From Bacteroidales bacterium (GTDB lineage: Bacteria; Bacteroidota; Bacteroidia; Bacteroidales; UBA932), in NCBI GenBank assembly GCA_017634595.1, contig JAGBNC010000027.1:1-47157 (forward strand): DNA of 47,157 nt. Direction: 5' to 3'. Both the position numbers and the translations under genes were made by a program. The notes under the pieces were generated by a model. It saw only the letters and a list, made by a program, of their open reading frames with translations. It was not told the origin of the DNA and ran no database searches. Position 1 is the stretch's first letter. Each line of letters opens with the position of its first letter. Below are positions 28,901 to 36,132 of the stretch, one piece after another.

Positions 28901-29343
28901 GCGACAATTATGCACAGATTGACTTCTCAACTCCTAACTGGGAGGTCGTCAACTTCGACAAGAATCCTTACTGGACCCGCCGTGTAGCTTACGCTTCCAA
29001 CCGTAACGTAGGCCCTCTTTCCTGGAACAACGATCACTATCTGCAGAACGCAGCTTACCTGCGTCTGAAGAACGTAACCCTCGACTACACCCTGCCGCAG
29101 AACCTTACCAAGAAGGTCAAGATCGACAAGGTCCGTTTCTATGTAACAATGGAGAACCTCTTCACCTGGTCTCCTATGTTCAAGCACACCAACATGTTCG
29201 ATCCTGAGGCTATCGGTCTCGGCGACACCGACTTCGATAGTGGTTCAGTGAGCGCCGGCAATGCTGGTCTTAGCGGCGTTGGTGAAGGTTACAGCTACCC
29301 TATGTTCAAGACCTTCACATTTGGTGTTAATATTACCCTTTAA
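25981..29343 (+). CDS. SusC/RagA-type TonB-dependent outer-membrane transporter
   Basis: This 1120-aa porin imports oligomeric ligands across the outer membrane, powered by TonB, with the adjacent SusD as lid. Signal peptide 1-26 (cleaved after AFA), then a carboxypeptidase-regulatory-like domain about 28-100 (TITGVVRDSAGEPIVGAAV), the SusC signature VVVGYGTLKKTQLVGSV (109-125), the plug domain (VLIDGVEGSLGNVNPSDIET, AAIYGARAYNGVILVTTK) and a 22-strand barrel ending MFKTFTFGVNITL. There is no N-terminal extension for a sigma/anti-sigma system. The ligand is not predictable from sequence; downstream phosphoesterases suggest a phosphorylated ligand. Confidence 0.97.
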   Translation: MMKITIPRRFALALIALFAGLSAFAQTSTITGVVRDSAGEPIVGAAVMVKGTTTGVMTNADGSYSIRANSDAVLVCQLFGYKNAEELVNGRSKIDFTLADDTEMLEATVVVGYGTLKKTQLVGSVENLDGSKVADRPNANLARSLQGQVAGLNIIQTDGKANHSGNVYIRTNSHKYTTRASMTSGSGGSYSLGSGDGSALVLIDGVEGSLGNVNPSDIETVAVLKDASSAAIYGARAYNGVILVTTKEAKGDKFSISYNGSYSYNDRTVKWEDNIVTDGLTWLEAFYDFFQGDSVTPTAAGKMPSQINTWKFNDGYLDTFRQRRIAGNYEVFDDSSGVYQYYGSTNWLPLFYKRATDNTTHDISVRGSSKKISYSLTGRFFTQSGLYKIGDDDYNQFNIRSKVRLKVTDWLSITNNTSLFRTNQKQSMFTTGSVLGKQIDQHGQPIGIPVNPNGTYSLFAAKTGFASFLEGNTGQTDANTTVVTTTGATVTFLKDVLKFDADFSYKAVRRWRERYRAPLDFYLSDSSVTHYVPQASSYKSRWTYDTDYITANAYFTFTPKLGENHELNLVAGANFENYDYDRFYLQRRGMIFPDKYESYEMYDALETILIEQNRNSYGNIGFFGRANYTLLKRYILELAARYDGASRFPSSSRWGFFPSMSLGWRVSEEPWMKWSRSWLDNFKIRANWGTLGNGTSGVYDFLELIRIDKTGVLFDGAKNNYTGAPNVVPESLTWERCTTYDVGLDADFLGNRLSFSGDWFLRDTKDVITSGPQLPAVFGASAPKGNFSRFEDRGWELTLAWKDQFKLAGKDFRYSVQGRMWDTKTTVKEFTTIVENPLGLYAGKELGEIWGFRTDGIFRNNIEAQNWATDTFHKNGSNFAEYAGDLRFIDIDGDGDINYGLGTMQDHGDLEVIGNETPRYMYGFNFDFSWNGIGLSLFFQGVGKRDWYPDTETAFFWGSYNRPYCPYLNVNQIGDNYAQIDFSTPNWEVVNFDKNPYWTRRVAYASNRNVGPLSWNNDHYLQNAAYLRLKNVTLDYTLPQNLTKKVKIDKVRFYVTMENLFTWSPMFKHTNMFDPEAIGLGDTDFDSGSVSAGNAGLSGVGEGYSYPMFKTFTFGVNITL

Positions 29344-29355
29344 TCAGCGGAGTAT

Positions 29356-31182
29356 ATGAAAAGTATATATAGAATTCTCCTCGTTGCATTTGCTGTCCTT
29401 TCATTAACTGCTTGCGAGAAGTTCTTCACAAGAGAGCCTATCAACTCGTTCTCTGCAGAGACATATTTCGCTAACGAGAATCAGATCAAGATGTACACCG
29501 ACGGCATGATCAACTCCTGGATGCCTTCCATGGACGACATCGGTTACGGCGGTTACAGTGTTTACAACGATCTCATCGCCACCCGTACTTCCACTACATT
29601 CTACCAGCCGGGCCTGTTCAACCCTACCCGTCAGGGCAGCTGGAGCTGGACCTTCGCAAGGCGCTGCAACATCATGATTCAGCGTATGGAAAAGAATGCA
29701 AAGGGAAATGTAGATGATGAGACTTACAACCATTACATGGGAATTGCCCGTTTCTGGAGGGCATATCATCACTTCTCCAGGATCAAGACTTTCTCCAACA
29801 TCCCTTACATCGACGTTGTTGTCGACTCCAAGGACTCCACCATCCTCTTCGGATCAAGGCTTGACAGGGAAGAGGCATTCCACCACTGCGTTGAAGATTT
29901 CGACTTTGCACAGCAGAATTGCCTCGGCACCGCCAAGTACAATACTCCAGGACGTGTGTACATCAACAAGTGGGTTATCCTTACCTACCTTTCAAGAATC
30001 TATCTGTATGAAGGCACTTTCCGTAAGTACCACAGCGTGAATCCCGCTACCAACACACCTTGGACAAACAAGTACGAGACCGCAGACGAGTTGATCCGCA
30101 AAGCAGCACAGTGCGCAGAAGAAGTTATCAAATCTGGAGAGTTCTCACTGCACAAAGACTATGCAGAGCTCTTCTTGAGCGAGAATCTGTGCAATGACGA
30201 GGTCATCTGGGGCAGAACGTACAGCGAAGCTCTTGGTTCACTCCACAACCTTACCAGATACTTCAACTCTTCCACTCTTGGTCAGCAGTACTCAGGAACT
30301 AAGGAACTGGTCCGCCAGTACCTTAAGACCGACGGTACTCCCGTCCTGACCGGTGAGCAGACTATCAACGAGGAGTTCAAAGACAGGGATGCCCGTCTGA
30401 GCGCAACAGTTCTTGGCCCCGGCCACAAAATTGCAAAACTTACCGGCGATACCTCTCCTCAGGTAATCAACATGACTTGGAACTGCACTGGTTACCAGCT
30501 CGTAAAATGGTGTGTCCCCGATGAGACCCATCAGCAGAATGCTGTTGATGCCAATTCCCTCCCTATCCTCCGTTATGCTGAGGTTCTCCTCAACTACGCT
30601 GAAGCCAAGACTCTCCTTGGCGAGATGAACAAGGGTATTTGGGACCAGACCATCGGCGCACTCCGCACCCGTGCCGGCGTAAAGAACATCTATCCCGGCG
30701 ATGCTGGTTACGTGAAAGATCAGTGGCTGCACGACTACTACACAGCCAGCGACCTTGCACATGTCAGCGAAGTAAGCGACATCGAGCTTGAGATCCGCCG
30801 TGAGCGCGTGACTGAGATGACTCTCGAGCAGGGCCTGCGTACCGACGACCTGTACAGGTGGTCTATTGCCGACCTTATCGAGAAGCGTCACAACCACGAG
30901 GGCTGGGCCGGTATCTGGGTCACCGAGGCAGAAGCCAAGAACGGCTTCACTTTCGAAGGCACCAAGTATGAGTTTACCAACTCCGGTTCAGTTGGAGAGA
31001 CCAAGATTCCTATCACCACCAATTCAGACCGTAACTGGACTCTGGAGAAGGCTGGTGCTGGTTACTACTTGATCTACAACTTCAAACTCGAGTGGCTGGA
31101 GCGCAACTATGTGCGTCCTATTCCTCAGGATGATCTGAACCTCAACAAGAATCTCGGCCAGAACTACGGCTGGGACAGCTAG
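29356..31182 (+). CDS. SusD/RagB-type surface nutrient-binding lipoprotein
   Basis: The partner of the SusC protein, 12 bp upstream. 608 aa with LTAC lipobox (Cys20) and an N-terminal CEKFFTREPINSFSAETYFA typical of SusD. It contains the TPR-like helical core (IMIQRMEKNAKGNVDDETYNHYMGIARFWRAYHHF is the usual RAYYYF-type region), ILRYAEVLLNYAEAK and ERVTEMTLEQGLRTDDLYRW, and ends with NKNLGQNYGW. It caps SusC and captures ligand. A strong terminator follows, so the pair forms a bicistronic unit separate from the phosphoesterases. Confidence 0.97.
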   Translation: MKSIYRILLVAFAVLSLTACEKFFTREPINSFSAETYFANENQIKMYTDGMINSWMPSMDDIGYGGYSVYNDLIATRTSTTFYQPGLFNPTRQGSWSWTFARRCNIMIQRMEKNAKGNVDDETYNHYMGIARFWRAYHHFSRIKTFSNIPYIDVVVDSKDSTILFGSRLDREEAFHHCVEDFDFAQQNCLGTAKYNTPGRVYINKWVILTYLSRIYLYEGTFRKYHSVNPATNTPWTNKYETADELIRKAAQCAEEVIKSGEFSLHKDYAELFLSENLCNDEVIWGRTYSEALGSLHNLTRYFNSSTLGQQYSGTKELVRQYLKTDGTPVLTGEQTINEEFKDRDARLSATVLGPGHKIAKLTGDTSPQVINMTWNCTGYQLVKWCVPDETHQQNAVDANSLPILRYAEVLLNYAEAKTLLGEMNKGIWDQTIGALRTRAGVKNIYPGDAGYVKDQWLHDYYTASDLAHVSEVSDIELEIRRERVTEMTLEQGLRTDDLYRWSIADLIEKRHNHEGWAGIWVTEAEAKNGFTFEGTKYEFTNSGSVGETKIPITTNSDRNWTLEKAGAGYYLIYNFKLEWLERNYVRPIPQDDLNLNKNLGQNYGWDS

Positions 31183-31202
31183 AGTATTTATTTATCTTAA
31201 AG

Positions 31203-31245
31203 AGAGTGACTATAGGTCGAGAGACTGATAGTCACTCTTTTTTTT
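31203..31245 (+). terminator. Intrinsic terminator after susD
   Basis: AGAGTGACTAT and ATAGTCACTCT pair perfectly (11 bp) around a 14-nt loop, followed by eight Ts. It ends the susC-susD unit. Confidence 0.92.
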
Positions 31246-31273
31246 GTTTGAGATTAAAAAAACACTAAATTTG
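31243..31273 (+). promoter_or_regulatory. Promoter of the tandem phosphoesterase genes
   Basis: TTTG (31243-31246), a 19-nt spacer and TAAATTTG (31266-31273) form a consensus Bacteroidota promoter. Its -33 element overlaps the T-run of the susD terminator. The start site would fall about 25 nt before ATG 31304, so the phosphoesterases can be expressed without susCD. Confidence 0.72.
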
Positions 31274-31303
31274 TAAGATAGACAATATTAATCTCATCAT
31301 ACA

Positions 31304-33067
31304 ATGAAAAACATCAGATTGTTTTCACTGCTCATCTTGAGCTCAGTTATGGCGTTTGCCATTTCTTGCAATACTGCCGAGCCGGACGATCCGAACAAAG
31401 GCAAGACTAATCCGGACGAGGAACTTCCCGTCGATGCCATTAACGGCACTACCATAGCAGAAGGGATGAATGCTTGCGGTCTCGTGTCTGATGCCGCAAC
31501 AGGAAAAGGTATCCCCGGAATTCCTGTAACAGATGGATTTAGCTATGTAGTGACCGATGCTAACGGAGTGTATCAGATGGCGGCAAACCGTTACACCCGT
31601 AATATCTATCTGAGTGTCCCGCCCGAATATAAGATTCCTCTTGACCCAGACACTCATTTGCCACTCTTCTACTCCACCAAGACGTTCAAAAAGAATAATG
31701 TCAACCGCAATGACTTCAAGCTGGAGCCGCAGGCCGTCGAGACAAACTTCACCATGATTATGATCGGCGACCCTCAGTGCCAGACATCAGCCCAGGTGGA
31801 AAGATACCGCAACGAGACCGTACCGGCTATGCTTTCCACGATCAACAACGGTCAGGCTAAGGGACTCTATCCCAATGTTTACGGCATGACCCTGGGAGAC
31901 ATCACGTTTGACAGCACCAATCTGTGGGGCGACATGAAGAGCACTATGACCAACCTCAAGACTAGTGCCGGCAAGTGGTTCCCTATCTTCCAATGCATTG
32001 GCAACCATGACCATAACTCTTTGGTCAAGAGCAATGACTATGACGCTACCGGCAAATACGTAGAGTATTTCGGACCCACCGACTATTCTTTCAACCGCGG
32101 CCAGGTACACATCGTAGTTATGGATGATATTATGTGCAACACGGTATCATCTAATTCATCTCCTAATAAAGCCACATGGGGTTACTCGGCAGGCTTTACC
32201 CAGACTCAGTACAAGTGGTTCCTCGAGGATCTGGCTCAGGTTGAGAACAAGTCCGACAAAGTCATTTTCCTCTGCATGCACATCCCCATGAGGGCCGGGG
32301 CCAATTCCGGCGGAGCTTCGTTCAACAAAAACGCCCACTACGCCGATGTACTCAATCAGCTCAAGCAGTTCAAAGAGGCTCACCTCATGATAGGCCACAC
32401 ACACTATCAGCAGAACTACATACACACAGGATATGTTTGTAAAGGCGGTAAGCCCATCTATGAGCATGTACATGGTGCTGCTTGCGGCGGATGGTGGAGC
32501 TGCAACTCCAATGTCACCGGCGCCCCCAACGGCTTCAACGTATATGAAATCGAGGGGAATACAGTAAAGAACTGGACTGCTATCGGATCCAAGAACGGTG
32601 CAGACTACCAGATGCGTGTATATGACGGCAACCAACTGTACAGCGGCAGCAGAGGCTATGAGTATGCATGGTATCGCTCATCCAACAAGGGCGGGAATGC
32701 GTCAATAACAGCAGTCGGTAATGCCAACCTGCAGAACGCATTCGTCGTGGAGGTATTCAACGATGACGACCAGAACTGGAAACTCGAACTATACCAAAAT
32801 GACACAAAGGTGGGCGACTTCAAACGTCTGGCCAATGGCAGCTGCTGCAATATCTGCATCACTTCATACTTCTTCAACGAACTTGGCAAGAACACAGACA
32901 CATGGGTCAACAAGACGGCCAGCCACTATTGGTACTTCGTCCCCGCCTCAAAGAAGCCGGCCGAAGAGAAGAACTGGGAAGTGCGTGCAACCCAGACAAT
33001 CCCGAGCAGCGGAGTAAATAATGTATATACTTGTTCAACTCTAACCACAGACTACGGCCAATTCTAA
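31304..33067 (+). CDS. Lipoprotein calcineurin-like phosphoesterase with MetallophosN/C-type flanking domains (copy 1)
   Basis: A 587-aa surface or periplasmic lipoprotein (AISC lipobox, Cys22). Residues about 52-145 are a beta-sandwich N-domain (GLVSDAATGKGIPGIPVTDG; TDANGVYQM). The metallophosphatase core about 150-400 carries the two-metal motifs MIGDPQCQ (the usual first motif DxH is replaced by DPQ), LGDITFDSTNLW, IGNHDHN, MHIPMR and IGHTHYQ. A C-terminal beta domain follows about 430-580. The family hydrolyses phosphomono- or diesters; the substrate is unknown. It lies 5 bp upstream of a longer paralogue and behind its own promoter, next to susCD. Confidence 0.93.
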   Translation: MKNIRLFSLLILSSVMAFAISCNTAEPDDPNKGKTNPDEELPVDAINGTTIAEGMNACGLVSDAATGKGIPGIPVTDGFSYVVTDANGVYQMAANRYTRNIYLSVPPEYKIPLDPDTHLPLFYSTKTFKKNNVNRNDFKLEPQAVETNFTMIMIGDPQCQTSAQVERYRNETVPAMLSTINNGQAKGLYPNVYGMTLGDITFDSTNLWGDMKSTMTNLKTSAGKWFPIFQCIGNHDHNSLVKSNDYDATGKYVEYFGPTDYSFNRGQVHIVVMDDIMCNTVSSNSSPNKATWGYSAGFTQTQYKWFLEDLAQVENKSDKVIFLCMHIPMRAGANSGGASFNKNAHYADVLNQLKQFKEAHLMIGHTHYQQNYIHTGYVCKGGKPIYEHVHGAACGGWWSCNSNVTGAPNGFNVYEIEGNTVKNWTAIGSKNGADYQMRVYDGNQLYSGSRGYEYAWYRSSNKGGNASITAVGNANLQNAFVVEVFNDDDQNWKLELYQNDTKVGDFKRLANGSCCNICITSYFFNELGKNTDTWVNKTASHYWYFVPASKKPAEEKNWEVRATQTIPSSGVNNVYTCSTLTTDYGQF

Positions 33068-33072
33068 TCAAC

Positions 33073-35217
33073 ATGAATTATAAAAAAATTATTATTGTCG
33101 CCATTGCACTTCTGGCTCTGGTATCGTGCAAGAATAAAGAAGATGCCTACGCCCCTGCTTCGATAAACGGGACATGGGTATTCTCTGCAGAGAGTAATGG
33201 TTCCAAATGGACGGATTTGAAAGTTTCCACCATCTACATATTCGACGGTAAGGGTGGATATGTAACCAAGAGTCTTGCCTCTGGTGCACGTGCAGCCACT
33301 TTCTACAACGGGCAAGTTTATGCCGACGAGAGTTCATTCACAACCACCGACAGCAAATCCTACACGGCTAAAACTTCAGGTAAGCAGTATGTGTTCGAAT
33401 CTCTGCCTGGCACCTATACTTTGGTTTCATCTTCTTCCGACCTCATGACCTTCGATTATAGCGGCTCTGCGTCGGCTGTCGGCTACAGGCTTTCGAAAGT
33501 ATCGAAATTCCAGGCATCGGTTGAGCCGGAACCCGAACCAGAACCAGAACCGGAGCCCGAACCGCAACCGGAGCCCAAACCTTCAATCAACGGAACTGAA
33601 CTTCTCGAAGGCAATGATATTGTAGGTTTGATTCACGACAAAGATAGCGGTAAGGGAATCCCCGGAGTCATCGTAACCGACGGATACAACTGCACCAAGA
33701 CGGACGCCAACGGAGTATATCAATTCAAGTCAAATGAACTTACCCGCTTTGTGTATTATACCACTCCCGCTGAATACAAGATAGCGACCCCGTCTTCACC
33801 CAGCGTACCAGTCTTTTACAAAGCAATAAGCCCCAACGGAGATCTTGTCCGCACCGATTTCACCCTTGAGCCTTTGGCCGGCGGGAAGGAAAACAACTGG
33901 ACGTTTATCGGTATCGGCGACCCTCAGTGCGCTACAAGCAGCAACGCCAGCCGCTATGTAGCGGAGACCATTCCGGATATCAAGAAGACTCTGTCAGGAC
34001 AGAAAAGCGTGTATGCCATGACTCTCGGTGACATCGTATTCGACAGCACCAACATGTGGCCCACGATGAAAGCTTCTATGAGTTCCGTCCACAATGGATC
34101 TGACTACATAGTATTCTTCCAGACCATTGGCAATCACGACCACGACTCTCTGCAGCCTGATACGTCAGACAATGCAATGGACGACTACAATGCCACCTCT
34201 ACATACGGCAAATTCTATGGCCCTACCGACTACTCTTTCGACCGCGGTGACGTGCATATCGTTGCCATGGACGATATTATGGTCACAAGCCAGAAGTCTT
34301 CGTCAAAGAGCAATGGAAAGACCTGGAGCTACAGCGGCGGCTTTACCCAGAAGCAACTTGACTGGCTCAAGCAGGACCTCGCACTTGTGGACAACAAGGA
34401 AAACAAGATGATTTTCATCTGCTGCCATATTCCTTTCCGCGGCTCATCGGCCAACCACTACCCTGACGTGCTTAAGCTGATGGATCAGTTCAAGGAGGCC
34501 CACCTGATGATAGGCCATACACATTACACTCAAAACTATATCTACACCACGTCACACATTGGGAAGGGCGGGCTGCCACTCTATGAGCACATCCATGGTT
34601 CCGCATGCGGCGCGTGGTGGACAAAGAACTGCAGTTCAACTGTTACCGGCGAGCCTTCTGGGTACACTGTTTATGACATTGAAGGAGCTCATATCAAAGA
34701 TTGGTACTTCAAGGGCACCAACAAGGACAAGGAAGACCAGGTGCGTGTATTTGACGGTAATGAAATATATTACGAGAAGGAAGCTTATCCACTGAACTGG
34801 TACACACCTTCGCAAAAAGTCGGCACCTACACCTTTGCTGTAAAAGGCAATGCAAACCTCAAAGGCTGCTTCGTAGCCCAGGTGTACAATGACGATGAAG
34901 CAAACTGGTCCGTCGCCCTCTACAAGAAGAGCACCGGGACAAAGATCGGAGAGTTTAAGCGCCTGGCCAATGGTACTTGCTCCAATGCAGCCATGTCGGC
35001 GCACTATTATAACAGGAAGAGCAAGACTTCCGACAGCTATCGTTCATGGACAGCCAGCCATTACTGGTACTTTAAGCCAGAGTCCGCCACTCCGGCACTG
35101 GAGTCAGACTGGGAAGTCGTTGTGACCCACACTCTCCCCGGCGGCCAGGTAAAGCACACTTACAAATGCTCTAAGCTTACCGTGACTAACGAACTGGAGA
35201 AGTCATTCTATTTCTAG
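33073..35217 (+). CDS. Lipoprotein calcineurin-like phosphoesterase with added lipocalin-like domain and EP-rich linker (copy 2)
   Basis: A 714-aa product from ATG 33073 (MNYKKIIIVAIALLALVSC, lipidated Cys19); an upstream in-frame start at 33031 would overlap the previous gene and spoil the signal peptide. Residues about 31-146 resemble a lipocalin-like beta-barrel (INGTWVFSAESNGSKWTDL). A Pro/Glu linker (151-170) leads to the same three-part phosphoesterase as in the preceding gene: N-domain, metallophosphatase core with GDPQC (282-286), LGDIVFDSTNMW, IGNHDHD, CHIPFR and IGHTHYTQ, then the C-domain. Tandem duplication with domain gain is the simplest reading. Confidence 0.93.
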   Translation: MNYKKIIIVAIALLALVSCKNKEDAYAPASINGTWVFSAESNGSKWTDLKVSTIYIFDGKGGYVTKSLASGARAATFYNGQVYADESSFTTTDSKSYTAKTSGKQYVFESLPGTYTLVSSSSDLMTFDYSGSASAVGYRLSKVSKFQASVEPEPEPEPEPEPEPQPEPKPSINGTELLEGNDIVGLIHDKDSGKGIPGVIVTDGYNCTKTDANGVYQFKSNELTRFVYYTTPAEYKIATPSSPSVPVFYKAISPNGDLVRTDFTLEPLAGGKENNWTFIGIGDPQCATSSNASRYVAETIPDIKKTLSGQKSVYAMTLGDIVFDSTNMWPTMKASMSSVHNGSDYIVFFQTIGNHDHDSLQPDTSDNAMDDYNATSTYGKFYGPTDYSFDRGDVHIVAMDDIMVTSQKSSSKSNGKTWSYSGGFTQKQLDWLKQDLALVDNKENKMIFICCHIPFRGSSANHYPDVLKLMDQFKEAHLMIGHTHYTQNYIYTTSHIGKGGLPLYEHIHGSACGAWWTKNCSSTVTGEPSGYTVYDIEGAHIKDWYFKGTNKDKEDQVRVFDGNEIYYEKEAYPLNWYTPSQKVGTYTFAVKGNANLKGCFVAQVYNDDEANWSVALYKKSTGTKIGEFKRLANGTCSNAAMSAHYYNRKSKTSDSYRSWTASHYWYFKPESATPALESDWEVVVTHTLPGGQVKHTYKCSKLTVTNELEKSFYF
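33523..33582 (+). repeat. Glu-Pro repeat linker, 6-bp coding microsatellite
   Basis: Imperfect hexamer repeats (GAACCA/GAGCCC/GAACCG) encode about nine EP dipeptides with one QP and one KP. This gives a stiff, negatively charged spacer that would hold the phosphoesterase away from the lipid anchor and lipocalin-like domain. Confidence 0.9.
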
Positions 35218-35234
35218 AAGGCATACTTTAACGA

Positions 35235-35275
35235 AAGGGTCCGCAAGCTGTTGTAAAACTTGCGGACCCTTTTTT
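35235..35275 (+). terminator. Intrinsic terminator after the phosphoesterase pair
   Basis: AAGGGTCCGCAAG pairs exactly with CTTGCGGACCCTT around an 11-nt loop, followed by a run of six Ts (35270-35275). The preceding As also make it usable for the convergent lipoprotein gene at 35291. Confidence 0.95.
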
Positions 35276-35290
35276 AGTATATTTTATTCT

Positions 35291-36079
35291 TTAGTAACGA
35301 ATTATTCTATGCAATACTGAATAGGCTGTGCTGTCGGGGTGAACTTTCTCATAGCGAGTAACCCAATTGCCTTTATCATCGTACTCATAGCTGTAAAAAC
35401 GCTCAGGATACTGTTCCAGATCGGAAGACCACATCATTTCACCTACCGAATTGAGCAAGGTCCCACGGCTTCTGACCGGCAGAGCCTTCTCGTTGTAGTC
35501 TATCTCAACATCAAACTCGCCGCCCTTGATTCTCGTAAGTTTCTCATCAGTAAGGAAAGACACGTCGGCTGTTCCCAGAAGGTCGCCTTCCGGCGAATAC
35601 GATTTTTCAACATATGAATTCCCGGAATACTCCTTCTTGGATATAAAAGAGAGCTCACCTTCTGAGTAATACTCAGTATTGACTATATGACGTCCGTCAT
35701 TCTTATGGACCCAGCGGCTCATTTCCTGGTTGTTCATGCCATAAACACGGCATTCACTGATGAAACGACCTTTGTAGTCATATTCATAGCGGGCTTCATT
35801 TTCATTTTCAGAATTAACACCTAAAATATCGGTAAGCTGGTGCCTATCATTATAGGTATAGCTTTCTTCGTAGCGGAAACTGCCGTCGAAATTGTCGGTG
35901 CGTACAGTCTCCGCCTGTCCGTATTTATTAAAGGTAACGGTATATGGCAGCTCAAGAGTATCTGATTGAAGCGTAACTTCTTGCGCGTTACAGTTTAAAG
36001 AGTACTTTTCCAAGTCAGTTTTGACCGGGCTGCAGGCGCAGATAACAAGCGCCGAGACAAGTATAAGTTTGCTTTTCAT
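35291..36079 (-). CDS. Lipoprotein with YD/RHS-like tyrosine-rich repeats
   Basis: A 262-aa lipoprotein with a short signal peptide and ICAC lipobox (Cys16). The body contains recurring beta-hairpin motifs with Tyr and Gly-Lys turns: ESYTYNDRHQLTDI, RYEYDYKGRFISECR, KKEYSGNSYVEKSYSPEGDL and SYEYDDKGNWVTRYEKV. These resemble YD repeats of RHS-type proteins, but the short length shows it is not a toxin shell. Function unknown. It is divergent from the PHP phosphodiesterase gene with only 53 bp between starts. Confidence 0.72.
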   Translation of the reverse strand: MKSKLILVSALVICACSPVKTDLEKYSLNCNAQEVTLQSDTLELPYTVTFNKYGQAETVRTDNFDGSFRYEESYTYNDRHQLTDILGVNSENENEARYEYDYKGRFISECRVYGMNNQEMSRWVHKNDGRHIVNTEYYSEGELSFISKKEYSGNSYVEKSYSPEGDLLGTADVSFLTDEKLTRIKGGEFDVEIDYNEKALPVRSRGTLLNSVGEMMWSSDLEQYPERFYSYEYDDKGNWVTRYEKVHPDSTAYSVLHRIIRY

Positions 36080-36084
36080 GATGC

Positions 36085-36111
36085 AAAGTTATCAAAATAA
36101 TAGTAACTTTG
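36085..36111. promoter_or_regulatory. Divergent -7 boxes between the YD lipoprotein and PHP phosphodiesterase genes
   Basis: TAACTTTG occurs on the minus strand at 36092-36085 (5 bp before ATG 36079) and on the plus strand at 36104-36111 (21 bp before ATG 36133). Neither has a clear -33 element. The paired identical boxes suggest shared or competing regulation of the two genes. Confidence 0.45.
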
Positions 36112-36132
36112 TAAGAACCAATTCAAGACGTT

